Source: Panorpa germanica
Lineage: Eukaryota > Arthropoda > Insecta > Mecoptera > Panorpidae
NCBI GenBank assembly: GCA_963678705.1
Contig: OY783221.1
Coordinates: 1,674,001 to 1,738,000, forward strand
Length of the DNA stretch: 64,000 nt
Direction: 5' to 3'
The notes beneath the pieces are model-generated. The model searched no databases and was not told where the DNA came from. It saw only the letters and a program-made list of their open reading frames with translations. Position 1 is the first letter of the stretch; the number at the start of each line of letters is the position of its first letter. Position numbers and translations under genes: made by a program. This document shows positions 1-12,137 of this stretch, one piece after another.

Positions 1-496
1 CCATCTCTAGTTCAAAATCTACTGGACCGATTCTTTTAAATTTTTACATACTCTTTCTTTACATAAATGCCGAGGTAACGCTGCCGAGTTTTTTTTAATT
101 CTTTAATTTTAACGTATTTTAAAATAACAATGTTTCTGATATTTTTCATGAATAATCGGTATTTTGACTTTTGAGTGCTGTAAAAAAAAAAAAATAGAAA
201 AACTCGACAGGGTTACCTGCAGAAACTTATCAACTAATGAAATCATTTTGGTTTTCGATTTCAGAAAATCCAGTGATAAGTTATGAGTAGCACCGCAATG
301 TTTCTTTTTTTTTGTAACGTCTGCGGAGATTCGCTGTCAATGCCTCATTTCTTGATATTTATTTATGAAAATTTCACAAAGTATTCTTCAAATGTCATTT
401 TATCATATAGTAATTATAGAAATAATTATATATTAACTGTGTCGTCAAAAAACATTATCGAAAATATGCTTCTTTTTTATCGTTTTGACCTTACCT
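1..496 (+). repeat. Family 1 element, copy A, cut by the window edge
   Basis: Sense-oriented copy (strand of the small shared frame). It starts inside the element at the CTAGTTCAAAATCTACTGG segment. The internal inverted repeat GGTAACGCTGCCGAG (74-88) / CTCGACAGGGTTACC (203-217) is present with mismatches. The shared frame runs from 283 and the copy ends in CGTTTTGACCTTACC at 482-496. Confidence 0.85.
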
Positions 497-504
497 TGAC
501 CTTG

Positions 505-660
505 ATCACACTGACACTGTTTAACAAAAACTTTCAAGGATAAAACCTTCCATTGTTGGACGATTCGTGCAGCAGTGCATGACATGAGGATCAAGTGGAC
601 GCTTGTCGTTGGACACACTTAGTTCCAGCATCGGTCACACGATGCGTCAACCTCTAATTC
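505..660 (+). repeat. Interspersed repeat shared with 35057-35290, copy a
   Basis: CACTGACACTGTTTAACAAA, AACTTTCAAGGATAAAACCTTCC and TTAGTTCCAGCATCGGTC recur in order at 35.06-35.24 kb. It sits directly after family 1 copy A. Identity of the repeat is unknown. Confidence 0.65.
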
Positions 661-1228
661 CTACACACAGGTGTCGTTCAAACCGCCTTACGATGACGAT
701 CCATTTAAGACATTATATATATAACAGCTTAAACATGTTGGTAATGTTATTTTGTTTGTAATAATTTAAAGTCTAATAGATTTATATATGAATTTAATTT
801 CATGCATAATTAGTGCCTAAAAGGACTAAACACCATCTATGTGTAGGTCTGGTAACCACAAAACGGAAACCGTGTAAGGCCTAATCTATTTGGCTCTCAG
901 GTTCTGCTACGGGTATAGCTATACAGCTGTATAGCGGTTCTCTATGGCTTTATGTCGACTTCCACGTTCCTATGTATTAAGACTAGCTATTTATAATCCT
1001 ATAATTACCCGAGACAGTGTTGTAAAACAACGATTACTTTATCTCACTTTATTCTTATGTAAATATAATGGGTGTAAATGAGATAGATATATAGTGAAAT
1101 GATTAAACTAACTTAAATAAAATACAAAGTTATAAATTACAGTTTAAACTTTGCTCTACGTGAATATTTAATGTAGGTATAATAAATTATAATTATATAA
1201 AGAAAAAGTAATTCACAATGAAAATTAT
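661..1228. other. No gene seen upstream
   Basis: AT-rich; only a small palindromic patch (TATAGCTATACAGCTGTATAG, 915-935). Confidence 0.5.
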
Positions 1229-1229
1229 T

Positions 1230-1302
<73 letters not shown>
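1229..1302. repeat. (TA)n microsatellite
   Basis: About 37 TA units, interrupted once by TTT; directly followed by family 1 copy B. Confidence 0.95.
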
Positions 1303-1305
<3 letters not shown>

Positions 1306-1309
1306 TTGT

Positions 1310-1651
1310 TAAGGTCAAAACGTTAAAAAAGAAGCATATTTTCGATAATGTTTTTTGACGACACAGTTAATATATAATTATTTCTATAATTACTACATAA
1401 TAAAATAACATTTAAAGAATACTTTATGAAATTTTCATAAATAAATATCAAGAAATGAGCCATTGACAGCGAATCTCCGCTGACGTCACAAAAAAAAGTA
1501 ACATAGCATTTCTGAAATCGAAAAACCAAAATGATTTCATTAGTTGATAAGTTTCTGCAGGTAACGCTATCGACTTTTTCTTCTTTTAATAATTTTTCAA
1601 ATTTTTACAGCACTTTTAAGTCAAAATACCGATTTTTCATGAAAAAAATTA
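1310..1651 (-). repeat. Family 1 element, copy B, truncated
   Basis: Antisense copy starting AAGGTCAAAACGTTAAAAAAG right beside a long (TA)n tract. The frame is intact (FFCDVSGDSLSMAHFLIF). It stops after CGATTTTTCATGAAAAAAATT, losing the distal half. It lies inverted to copy A. Confidence 0.85.
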
Positions 1652-2711
1652 CCTGACTAAAACATTACAATATTTGTAGATATAATATAATTGCAAATGA
1701 CAACAGCATGTAGTTTGTGTTCTAGACCATTAGAACTTTGACAAACACTGTACAAACCACTACACCCCCATTCCTGCACTTAACCACTCATATATCTTAA
1801 TTTATTTTTCATTTAACTTTTATGTATACCCGTGCTACACTAGTTTTCTCTGTAAATTAATTATTTAGTGGCTTTTGAACATAAACCGGATCTCGGCATG
1901 CATTTTCCGTCTATTTGGAGAGTGTGGTCCTTCACCACTAACTTTCTGTCTAAACTATGGAACAAGGACACTAATTAAATCGATAGTTTCTAATACTCGT
2001 ACAAAGTCCATTTATTTTAAAGTAGTTTCCGAAACTCATTTATAACATAGTTTTCATTTTCTCTTGCTATTTACTTTTACTTCCTTCCGATATTCTGGCG
2101 CCATTAATTTTACGTGAACTGCAGCATATGAGGTAGCTACTTAAGCAGTCACGTTCTTTTATCTGAATGTACACGAGTATTTTGTCCTTATAAAAACTTT
2201 AAACGTATAATTAAGGTACTGATACACATGCTATTTAAAGAGCATTCTCCTATCCACACAAATAGCAGAGTTGAAGAGAGCATGCTCTTGCCAAGTTCAC
2301 ACACTTTTATTCCGCATGCTATTTATATGACACTCCACCTTATAGTAACAGATGTAAAAGAAAAGTAACAAATATTATTTACTACGCATAAAATTTTACC
2401 TAATATACAAAGACTTGTGACCTACTTTTCATCTTCTTTAAAGAAATAAATTGTAATAATTATAAAACTTCTTAAGAAGACCCTTTAGAGACTTATACAA
2501 TTTTAAGCAGATTCTTTTGAGGATTATACAATCCAGAGAACACCCTCTTAAAGATTAAAAGCTTTTAAAATAGCTATATAATATAAATTTTTAATTTTTT
2601 TTACTGTTTTACCACATCATTTTATTTCAATGTTTTTTTTAATGGCTACATTTCTTACATTTACAAATTAATTTAAAAACCAATTAGGTGCTATATTTCT
2701 TGGTGTTATAT

Positions 2712-3883
2712 TAGTAAAATATTACATAAATGTAAGGTAACATCAGTGATTAGTGTTTATCGGAAATCGTTCTTTAGTTGAGTGTTAAAAAATTATTCGA
2801 AAAAATGACCTTTTTTAATTTGTAATAAAAACAAACTAATTAGTTAATAAATATCGATATTAATCAAGTTTTTAACAATTTTAAGAAATGTTTTAATTGT
2901 TTTGTACAGCAACATTTTCACTAAAATACAGGCTACTGTTTTTTAATTTAACTTTACCTATTTTTAGAATTTTGACTTAATATTTTGATCTAAAATATTT
3001 CAAATGTAATGTATCAAAATACAATTACAAAAACATTTTGTAGTTGAGGTGTAAGAAAACCATCAACTTATAAATAATATATTTTAAGCTATTTGTTATA
3101 TAAATTCAGTACAATACCCGTACAAATCTTATCAATTAAAAAAGTACAAAGACCTTCTTTGTAATGTATGTAGATTGAAACAAAAACTAAAAGATCACTC
3201 TAAAAATGTTACGCATTCTTATATGTTTAAGTATTCAATAAAATTCAAAGCTAATATGAAAAGATCCATTTTTGTTTTCTAATTTTCCAAAGTTTTTATA
3301 GCTCCATTTATCCGAACTCTTCACTCCCATACTCTCAATAGATATACCTATCTCTCTCTATCAAACACAATTAAAGCTCTTTCATTTATAACCATCGTTA
3401 AATACTGTCGTTAAAGTCAATAGACTTTAACAGATAACTGACTATAAAAAGCCACTGATTCTCTATATAGTTTATTATCGGAGTAATGTACATCTCAACC
3501 ACACTCATGAACTTTTTGTATTGTTTTCTCTTTCATACATCCATATCCTATACTACAAACATAACGTTGATTTTAAGAAAATTTTGTAGTAATAAAGTCA
3601 ATTGAAAAACAGAATCAAATATCTGGTTGTTATAAAAGTGAAAGACGGTTTCAATCTTTTATATTCCAAGGGTAATATTTGTTTATTGGTTTTGTTTATT
3701 TCTGAAAAATTATTCATTTTTATTTAATTAGTTCAATTACCATTATTTTTGTACTGGCTAAAATGATTTTGGAATCTCAAGAACACCATAAGGTTTTTAA
3801 AAAAAATTTATAATAAGATCGTTCTAGATTAAATATTACTAGGTTTTATTTAAGTAAAATATTACATAAAAGTAAGGTAACAA
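2712..3883 (+). repeat. Pair of ~29-bp direct repeats
   Basis: AGTAAAATATTACATAAATG + TAAGGTAAC at 2712-2740 recurs with one difference at 3855-3883, each shortly followed by a TGTTTA(T/C)CGG block. Perhaps two decayed copies of one repeat; the sequence between is AT-rich without other features. Confidence 0.6.
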
Positions 3884-4148
3884 TTATGTTTTTTGTTTAC
3901 CGGGATCTTTGTACAATGATTTTAACTAGGAAATCTAATATTTTTGCCCCTCCCCCTATTTTAAAGAGACGCTGTATATTTTGATTAAAATTGTTAAGTG
4001 AATTTAACAGTAGTGCCCCTTTATTTTAAGTGTGACGCTCCTGATCTTGTGCCCGTATACACCACATCTGTTGTAAGTGCTTCTAACATGGATAAAACCT
4101 TAAATCCTTGTATTTAATAATATATAATTATAATTAATATATAATCCA

Positions 4149-4466
4149 ACTAGCTGTCCCGGCCACGCGTTGCTGTGGCTAACGTTTTTGTCATATTACA
4201 TTACATAGCACCATCTATTGAATATTTACTCAATCTAGTCAACAGATGTCGCCATCTTTTAAAATCGTTTGGAGCTAACAGATAATTAATAGACAAATAA
4301 TTTGCAATAAGATAATATTGCAATCATAAATTGAGATGTAAGCTATCCTATCTTTCCAGTTGGATCAAACTGCACACGGTGTACAAATTTGATTAAAATC
4401 GGTTAAGTAGTTTAGGAGTCCATCGCGGACGAACAACGTGACACGTAATTTATATATATTAGATAG
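4149..4466 (+). repeat. Short interspersed (SINE-like) repeat
   Basis: Begins AACTAGCTGTCCCGGCCACG. The 3' part reads TTTCCAGTTGGATCAAACTG, AAATCGGTTAAGTAGTTTAG and CCATCGCGGACGAACAACGT and ends in TTTATATATATTAGAT. I recognise this 3' module as a common dispersed retroposon tail in Lepidoptera. Exact family not assigned. No protein. Confidence 0.6.
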
Positions 4467-5104
4467 ATATTTTACTTAAGCGAAACCTAGTAATATTTAA
4501 TCTTAAAAACGTCTTGTTGTTTTATTTTATAAATACTTTATATACCTTAAAAAGGTCCTCCTTGGACGATTTATTTCATGTTTAAGAAATGTTAATTTTA
4601 CTAGTGTAATTTCATTATACTCTAACGTTTTATTTATGAACTAGCTTTAACAGAACCAACAAACGATTAAATCCTTCATTAAATTATATTTATTAATCGT
4701 TAATTAATAATAGAGCAATTTTAACGACATCTTTTAAATTGTAAAGAAATTACACCAGTTAATTTATTAAGTTTATTGATTATTTCGTTTTATTTTCGAA
4801 ATTTAATTTACTTCATTTGATTAGTAATTATCATAAAAACGTTATGTACAATTAAAAATAATTAGTAGGTATCTATAACTGTAGCTGCAAAAAGCACAAA
4901 CACTTGTAAGTATATCTACCAAGCAATCATATGTATTCTATCCCTTTCAAACAACTTTGAATATTGAAAAATCATTTATTCTACATATTCTGGACATAAC
5001 GACATATTTAGACGTAAAACGCATTCTAGATATGATACGGTATAGAATTATAAATCCAAATAAAATATTTTTGAATTTGTTATGAATTTTCTTTCAATTA
5101 TGTT

Positions 5105-5245
5105 AAGGTGAAACATTACTTCATGGTTATATAGTTAGATATAGATGGTAACAGTGCACTAAAATGACTGTACTAGTACTCCATGTTTTCAAAAACTAAA
5201 AACGTTAATAACTTTGCACACGATTAACTATTTGAACCATAATAA
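5105..5245 (+). repeat. Family 4 repeat, copy a
   Basis: AAGGTGAAACATTACTTCAT, then ATATAGTTAGATATAGATGG and ACTTTGCACACGATTAACTA. About 140 bp is shared with 18498, 53592 and 56764. No terminal inverted repeat was found. Confidence 0.75.
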
Positions 5246-5702
5246 CAAATTTTTTGCACATTTTCGTGCCCATCAAAGCCTGATCACCCTACAAATATAT
5301 TTTTGTTTATTCTGAATTATTAACACCTTTGCTAGATAATCCATTTTCGATTATATTTTAATTCACCGCACTAGAAGCTTAACCCTACAAAACCCACCCC
5401 ATTTTGTGGATTGTGGACCTCACCCTTATCTGAATTGAAGCCCATTAGGGTGGTTGTGGTTTGCTGGTTACGTATCTATCATATCCACTTAACAATTTGA
5501 CATATTGTACCCTTCATAGAGAATGGGTCAGATCAGGTTAAACCAATACTTTAGTGTCACTCATATGGTACTCGTAATTCACACACACAGTACCCAGAAC
5601 ATGTGTTGTCACACTACTAAATATAAACAGCGCTTCTGAAGTATATTTATTTAGATTTTAACCTAGTGTAAAAGTGGTATCTAACAGTGAAACTAACTAC
5701 AT

Positions 5703-5990
5703 GGTGCGGCAGCATAACTATCTTTTTTAAAAAGCGCGCCATTCAGTAGGTTGATGTCGTAGCGGAGAGTTAGTGGTCTCGTTCGAAAGGCGGGACAATA
5801 AAGTTTTGCCCTGATACAATTCAGTTGCCATCATGCGTTGGAACAATGAGGAGCTTGCGTTTGCATTGAGGCCTACTTTTCGAGCGGAGCGTTGGCCCCT
5901 ATCCCGAACCGGAAATCAATTGTTACGTGGGTCACTACGTTCGGACAAATTGTAAGTGCGACAAGACGAAGAACTGGAGTCAATGAAATT
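5703..5990 (+). pseudogene. Decayed Tc1/mariner-like transposon, 5' end with transposase N-terminus
   Basis: The non-coding leader (GGTGCGGCAGCATAAC, GCGCGCCATTCAGTAGGTTG, AAGGCGGGACAATAAAGTTT) is shared with 19441-19676. The frame starts at ATG 5833 (MRWNNEE), loses frame near GCATTGAGG, and then resumes as EAYFSSGALAP and RKSIVTWVTTF. This is the helix-turn-helix DNA-binding head I know from insect transposases carrying a DUF4817-type domain. The element breaks off near 5990 and no catalytic domain follows. Confidence 0.72.
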
Positions 5991-7052
5991 AGCATAATTT
6001 ATCATGAAGGAAAGTGTTAACTTATAACAAAGTTCTTGTTGAAAATCACTATACTGGTGCATTTTAGACGACGCTGTGGGCGAGAACATTGATTCTTTAA
6101 ACAGACTGCTGTGTCTTCGAGTTCGATCCCCAGATTAGAGTTATATTTTCAGGGTTTCAGGGTAAATTGATTGCGTACATACAAAATCATAAATTTATCA
6201 GGTCGTCAGTGACACAGCTGAATGTTTGAAATAAATTAAATTCAAAAGAGATATAGCAATAACATATTAACAACCGCTGGTCTATTGGATCACCATCATA
6301 TCCTGGGTAATCTATGTGGTGTTACCTCTCCCTCTACCCACATATTTCACCCTACTACCCCTTAGGATTACCCGTACACGGGATATGTATTCCAGGCTCA
6401 TTCAATGTTGACCACTTCGCGTTCATAGACATTAGTCACTATCCTCGAAATCTAACCCTTCTTGCAAACTACTGCTGCTACCCCTAACAAAATCTTTATT
6501 ACCACTTTAACTCATTCCGAAAGGAAGGCAATGATTTAAGTTATGCTCAAGAATTTTGTATAAATTCCAATATATACGCCTAATGAACTTGGATAGTTCA
6601 CAATTAATATTTAATCAGGGATTAATTTGAGTAGACTTGGAGAAAGTTTCAAGCAAACATTTTGGGTATTTCATATCCTGATAAAGGAAGGAATTATAAC
6701 TTGGTGAGTTAGGAAACTTACTGATGTGTTTTATTTAATAATGAAATTTCACTTATACACTTTGATAACTTTAAAATAATACAACCTAATTTATAAGTAG
6801 AACGAAATAGATTTATTTTCAAGCATTATAGATCAACTAAATAGTTTTTTTTGTTTTCTCTTATTCATCTGTTTTTTTAATCAATATACAATATTCAGAG
6901 TTTGCTTTGTCTATCAAAAAATGACTGCAAGTACTTTCAGTAGAATTTTAACAGCTTGCACACTGCGTCCTTGTCTGACTTATGTTACTGTGCGCTAACT
7001 CTGTCTCTCTCTTATGTAAATTTAACAGTAGTAATCACGCAGTCGCATCTTA

Positions 7053-7677
7053 GGGGGAGGTAAGGTCAAAACGATAAAAAAGAAGCATATTTTCGATAAT
7101 GTTTTTTGTCGACACAGTTATTATATAATTATTTCTATAATTACTACATGATAAAATGACATTTGAAGAATACTCTGTGAAATTTTCATAGATAAATGTC
7201 AAGAAATGAGACATTGACAGCAAATCTCCGCAGACGTCACAAAAAAAAGTAACATATAGTCACTCATAACTCATCACTGGATTTTCTGAATTCGAAAAAC
7301 CAAAATGATTTCATTAGTTGATAAGTTTCTGCAGGTAACGCTGTCGAGTTTTTCTTAATTTATTGATTGTTCAATTATTTACAGCACTTAAAAGTCAAAA
7401 TACCGATTTTTCATGAAAAAAAATCAGAAACTTTGTTATTTTAAAATACGTTAAAATTAAAAAATAAAAAAAAAACTCGACAGCGTTACCTCGGCATTTA
7501 TGTAAGGAAAGACTGTGCAAAATTTCAAAAGAATCGGTGCAGTACATGTTGAGCTAGAGAGGGCACCGACTCTGAAAAAGCTAAGTGTGAGAAACCGCAT
7601 TGAAAAGTTTCAAAGTAATACGAAAGCAGACCAGAGAGGTGAAGACTTAAAACTCTATATCTCCGACCCCCCTTAAG
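7053..7677 (-). repeat. Family 1 element, copy C, just upstream of the first coding exon
   Basis: Starts GGGGGAGGTAAGGTCAAAACG and ends ATATCTCCGACCCCCCTTAA, with the usual distal 100 bp lost. It keeps a perfect 20-bp internal inverted repeat, GGTAACGCTGTCGAGTTTTT (7334-7353) and its complement (7471-7490). The shared frame is broken by a TGA after MSYE but otherwise open to the end. The copy finishes about 110 bp before the exon's splice acceptor. Confidence 0.88.
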
Positions 7678-7789
7678 GCTAATAAGAGGCAGACAAAACA
7701 GACTTAGTGCACCGAATAACATAGCATATTAAGTAAAATCGTTTGTTGTGTTAGATGAACCTTAAATACAATTCTTTTTTTATTTCCAG

Positions 7790-7990
7790 GGGTGGACTAG
7801 GCCTACGATGGGGAGCGTGCTACTGGCGCTCGTGCTGGCGGTGGCGGGTGGCGGTATGGCGAACCCCGAGGCCAAGCGGCTGTACGACGACCTACTGTCC
7901 AACTACAACCGACTCATCCGACCAGTGGGTAACAACTCCGACCGCCTCACCGTCAAAATGGGGCTTCGTCTGTCGCAACTCATTGACGTG
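7790..7990 (+). CDS. nAChR alpha subunit, first coding exon (partial gene)
   Basis: First coding exon of a nicotinic acetylcholine receptor alpha subunit, a Cys-loop ligand-gated cation channel at insect cholinergic synapses. The acceptor TTTTTTTATTTCCAG ends at 7789; 18 nt of 5' UTR precede ATG 7808, which has A at -3 and G at +4. It encodes 61 residues: a hydrophobic signal peptide (about 1-18, [18 protein letters not shown]), then [19 protein letters not shown], the typical start of mature insect alpha subunits. A possible N-glycosylation sequon is N42-N43-S44. The exon ends LSQLIDV at a GTAAGT donor (7991) in phase 0. It is GC-rich in an AT-rich setting. Similarity from memory favours the alpha3/alpha4 group over alpha1, alpha2 or alpha5-7; the subtype is an inference. 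An upstream UTR exon must exist and was not located. Confidence 0.93.
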
Positions 7991-8825
7991 GTAAGTTTTA
8001 CTCACTTTCTGCATTATTCAACATATTTTGTTATTTATTTATTATTATTTAGTAGGTAATATTTCCAGGTAAGCATTAAACAATAATTAGAAATATCCAG
8101 GTTTAATGTGGGTCAAACTAAATTTAACTATCCGGATTTTAAATAGGGTATAAGAATCGCTCTCTATTGTAAATTTGTCTCCTTAATAGAATTATATAAT
8201 TTAATAAACAAACTTTTTTAATTCTACATAGATATAAATAAAATTATATTGTTTAACGTATTTAACGTAACGGGCGTTACAATAACGCAAATACGGTTGC
8301 TTCTTTTTTCTAAAAGTACAACGTAATAAGACAGATGTTATCGGATTGCTACTATGTTAAATAACTTGATAAAACATTTTCATAAAGAATTTTTATTATA
8401 AAAATTCCCTGACTATAAAAAAAAATACCTTCTCATAATAAAATGAAAAAAAAATCCTCTAAAATTCCAGTTACAATGTACGAGTATTATAAAGTTTTGA
8501 CATTTATTATATTTGAATCTGCCAGGTTTCATATAATATCAATTTAGTTTTAAATATTTTCTAAAAGTTTCAAACAAAAATGAACAATGAATACTTAACT
8601 TCTTCTACAAATATACGAACTATGCGCCCTTCGAATATTCAAATATTCTACTACTACTACTTATTAATTGTTTGAACATATTCTCGCATACTAAACATTG
8701 TGATCTATATAATTGTTAGTCTGTAAGGGACAACCCCCCTTCCCCCACAAGTAGAATTGAAAACAATAAGAACCCTTATTTTTGGGTCACGGTAAAAAAT
8801 AAATTTATTTTAAATTTGTAAGAGC

Positions 8826-9531
8826 AAATCGATAAAAGAACCATATTTTCGATAATATTTTTTGACGACACAGTTAATATATAATTATTTTTATAATTAC
8901 TACATGAGAAAATAACATTTGAAGAATACTTTGTGAAATTTTCATAAAAAAATATCAAGAAATGAGGCATTGACAGCGAATCTCCGCAGACGTCACAAAA
9001 AAAAGTAACATTGCGGTGCCACTCATAACTCATCACTGGATTTTCTGATTTCAAAAAACCAAAATGATTTCGTTAGTTGATAATTTTCTGCAGATAACCC
9101 TGTCGACGTTTTTTTATTTTATTGATTTTTCAATTTTTTACAGCACTTTAAAGTCAAATACCGATTTTTTATGAAAAAAATCAGAAACTTTGTTATTTTA
9201 AAATACGTTACAATTAAAAAAAAAACTCAACAGCGTTACCTCGGTGTTTATATAAAGAAAGAGTTAGCAAAATTTCAAAAAGATCTGTCCAGTAGATTTT
9301 GAGCTAGAGAGGGCACAGACTTTGAAAATGCTATGTGTGAGAAACACGCTTTTAAAAGTTTTAAAGAAAGACGAAACCAGACCAGAGAGGTGAAGACTTA
9401 AAACTCTATATCTCCGGCAGTTTTACTCCAATCGACTTCAAATTTTCACACAATAAACTTAATAGGTTGTACATTAATATAAATAAATTTTTAAAAATTT
9501 GAAACTTAAACCACCTCTCCAACCCCCTTAA
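8826..9531 (-). repeat. Family 1 element, copy D
   Basis: Nearly full-length antisense copy, from a degraded end (CAAATCGATAAAAGAACC) to AACTTAAACC and C-rich sequence. The shared frame is open (MSYEWHRNVTFFCDVCGDSL). It lies 0.8 kb into intron 1. Confidence 0.87.
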
Positions 9532-10904
9532 CGGAAAACGTGTCCGAATGGTTCAAACGAGTTAATACGTTTTCTCAATATATGTTACCTCTACTTCTAG
9601 TGGTCTTTTATACATATTTTTTACAATAGTAAATAATCAGGTAGATTTTAATTGAAAAAGAATCCAGTTTGAAAGTGTGGCATTATAATTAGCTAATAGT
9701 AAGCTGGCAAATGTGAAATTTGCATTGCAAGACAATTTGTACTATAAGACAAAAGAAGTTTTTAGTATTTAATGGATCTAAATATAGCCCCCATGTAGAA
9801 TATAAAGAGTTCTGTAAAATGTTAAATTTATTTTAAATAATAGTTACTAAACCGAAAACCCGTTCTTGAATTTTTTCTATTTTAAAACGCAAGCTTTCTC
9901 TACTATGTTAGTATTTTTCAGCTACAAATTCTCTATTCCCTTTTCCAGTAGCTTAGCTTTTATAGCCCTTCCTACATAAATATGTTACACTTTCAAATGT
10001 GAGAGCAAACTTCACTTGATTAATATCTATATTTAGCTCGTTCATTTAAAAGTTTGAAATTGTTAATATGAGTTTCCTCTTTACAAAAATAGTTTTCATA
10101 ATTTACCGCTAGGGGTAACTGTGATTATAATTTTAAACAACTCGAATGATTACAAAGAGGAATAAAACAAACTTCAAACCATTAGTGTCAAGTAAACAAC
10201 ATGAAAATATAAAATAACTAAAATATTTATATAATGAAATAATAAACAAAATGTTGTTGCAGAAATGAATATTAATAATTATGAATAAATAATAGAATAT
10301 AATATAGAATTAGGTCAGTATGTCATGAAACAACCCTCCTTATATACTTTCACCCTTATCCCAGTCAGTATCATCCCCTGCATTTTATCCCCTATTTTGT
10401 CGTTACGGTTTAGTACCATATCTGCCTATACCGAAACGACCAACCAGTACCAACATGAGAGTATAACTCCAACAGAAAGGTCCAGGGTAACCAACAGAAC
10501 CAAACGAAGCTTCTAACATTCACCACCAGTGTCATTTATGTCGCTAGTGTCGCTCATTTTGCTTGACACGGTTATGTTTTACCGCATTGTCGTTTTATAT
10601 TATTCACAGGACTTTAAAAGCAAAATGCAGTTAGTTGTGCAATGTCAAAAGCTTTTTAATATACCTCTCTTGTAATTGTTTGCTTGCTTTGTATTTGTGT
10701 TTTAGTGGGTTCATGTATTTCTGTATTCCTGTATGTATATTAAGCTAGATACAGTGTCGTCGCTGATCTATTCCAACTCCAAGGAACTTTATTTTATTAA
10801 TGGTGCTCATATTTATTTATGTTTATTTACTGAATGAGAGTGTTTCCAACAGCAATTTGTATACCGAAATAATACTGCTTATATTTCAATGAAACCTATT
10901 CTAT

Positions 10905-11115
10905 TTAAAATTACGTCACACAATTACATCCCCTTCCCTTTCGTTAACGATACATATTTTCTTTTAGTCCAATTTTATTTTTTTATAATGATTACTTTAA
11001 TTTTTTGGAAAACGTATTTTAGATTAGATATAATGTCACAAAACTCATGACTAAACCATACCCCCTCCCCCCCCACGACTCTTGTCACACTTTGTGGACC
11101 TCTCCTCCGCCTTTG
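10905..11115. repeat. Dispersed repeat of the ATTACGTCACAC type, decayed
   Basis: Contains AAATTACGTCACACAATTAC, a C-rich run (CCCCCTCCCCCCCC) and ACTCTTGTCACACTTTGTGG. The same modules recur at 37467-37530 and 55085-55265; similar sequences are widespread in insect genomes. Ends unclear. Confidence 0.45.
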
Positions 11116-11510
11116 CGAGTGATGAAATTATTAATTGCGTGAAAGATCTGTCCAAGTCGAAAAATAGTAAAGTAGAAGGCGTATAAACAATTTTTATTGG
11201 TTTTATATAAGTTACACACACCGACAACCTCCTACTATATAAGCAGTTTCTATGTTTTCACATATTTACACTGCATCACTACTTAATAAACATTTTTTTC
11301 ATATATAAGAACAAAACAACCAGGACTACGAAATCAAAATGAAAATTATTTATTAAAAAAAAATTAATCAAAGTTGGAGTTGACATTAAAATACGAATGA
11401 ATCTATTAAGAATTGAAATACTAAGTAATTGTCAGCGTCATCAGTTTCTATTTTATCCAGTGCAAATTTGTTACAGCGTAACCGAAGTTTAAACTAAGAA
11501 CCTAACATAC

Positions 11511-12137
11511 AATGGGATTGTGTCCTATGTCTTAATTTCTACAAAAGTGTACTATATATTGATAAAGTGGGTTACTAGAACCTCAAATGTCCAATTATTT
11601 TTTAATAACGCCTTATATGTTAGGAGATATTAACAATTAAAAAAGTCATTTTGTCTCTTTAATTATTAAAGGGATTCAACGTTGTACACATTCCAAATAC
11701 ATGTGACTTCACAATCGCTGCCAACCTTACAGCTCATAAATCTCTGCTATATGTATTTATATATCAAAATATCAAATATTATTTACAGCTATTTCAAGGA
11801 ACAATAAAATTTCAATATTATGTCTGCCGTAACAGGGTTAAATAAAATAAAAACTTATTATTCTTTGACTTGACTTGATTATTTCGACTACCAACAGCTA
11901 CACAACATTACTATAGCACTGATTTTTTCAACAAATGCCTGACGTTAAAATGCATTTCATGTCATACAAATGGCCGACCATCTCTAGCGCTAAAACTACA
12001 ATTCAAACTTTTATTTGCTATATCTCCGTCAACATTTAGATATTTAATAAAACAGACACGCCAATACACATTTATTAATATCAATTTCAATCAACAATTG
12101 AAAAATCGACGACTAAAAATGAGGACACAAGCCCATT
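11511..12137 (+). mobile_element. Family 2 MITE, copy a
   Basis: Starts AATGGGATTGTGTCCTATGT and ends GAGGACACAAGCCCATT, giving terminal inverted repeats of about 17 bp; 627 bp. It contains the family marker CTCATAAATCTCTGCTATAT and TGGCCGACCATCTCTAGCGC. No coding potential was seen. Superfamily is uncertain; one copy (c) suggests a TA target duplication. Confidence 0.85.

Larger units (their letters stand above)
1652..7052. other. Upstream region without genes
   Basis: Apart from the listed 2.7/3.9-kb repeat pair, SINE-like element, family 4 copy and transposon head, this is AT-rich DNA with scattered stops in all frames. 6280-6500 is less AT-rich but has no recognisable frame. The receptor's promoter and first UTR exon could lie here or beyond the window; no convincing core promoter was seen. 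Confidence 0.5.

Noticed and set aside
6105..6130. tRNA gene or tRNA-derived head (GAGTTCGATCCCCAG)
   Set aside because: Only a B-box-like motif is present; no acceptor stem or cloverleaf could be drawn around it.
7755..7994. 79-codon frame overlapping the first receptor exon
   Set aside because: Out-of-frame shadow; the frame from 7808 is the one that continues correctly into the next two exons.
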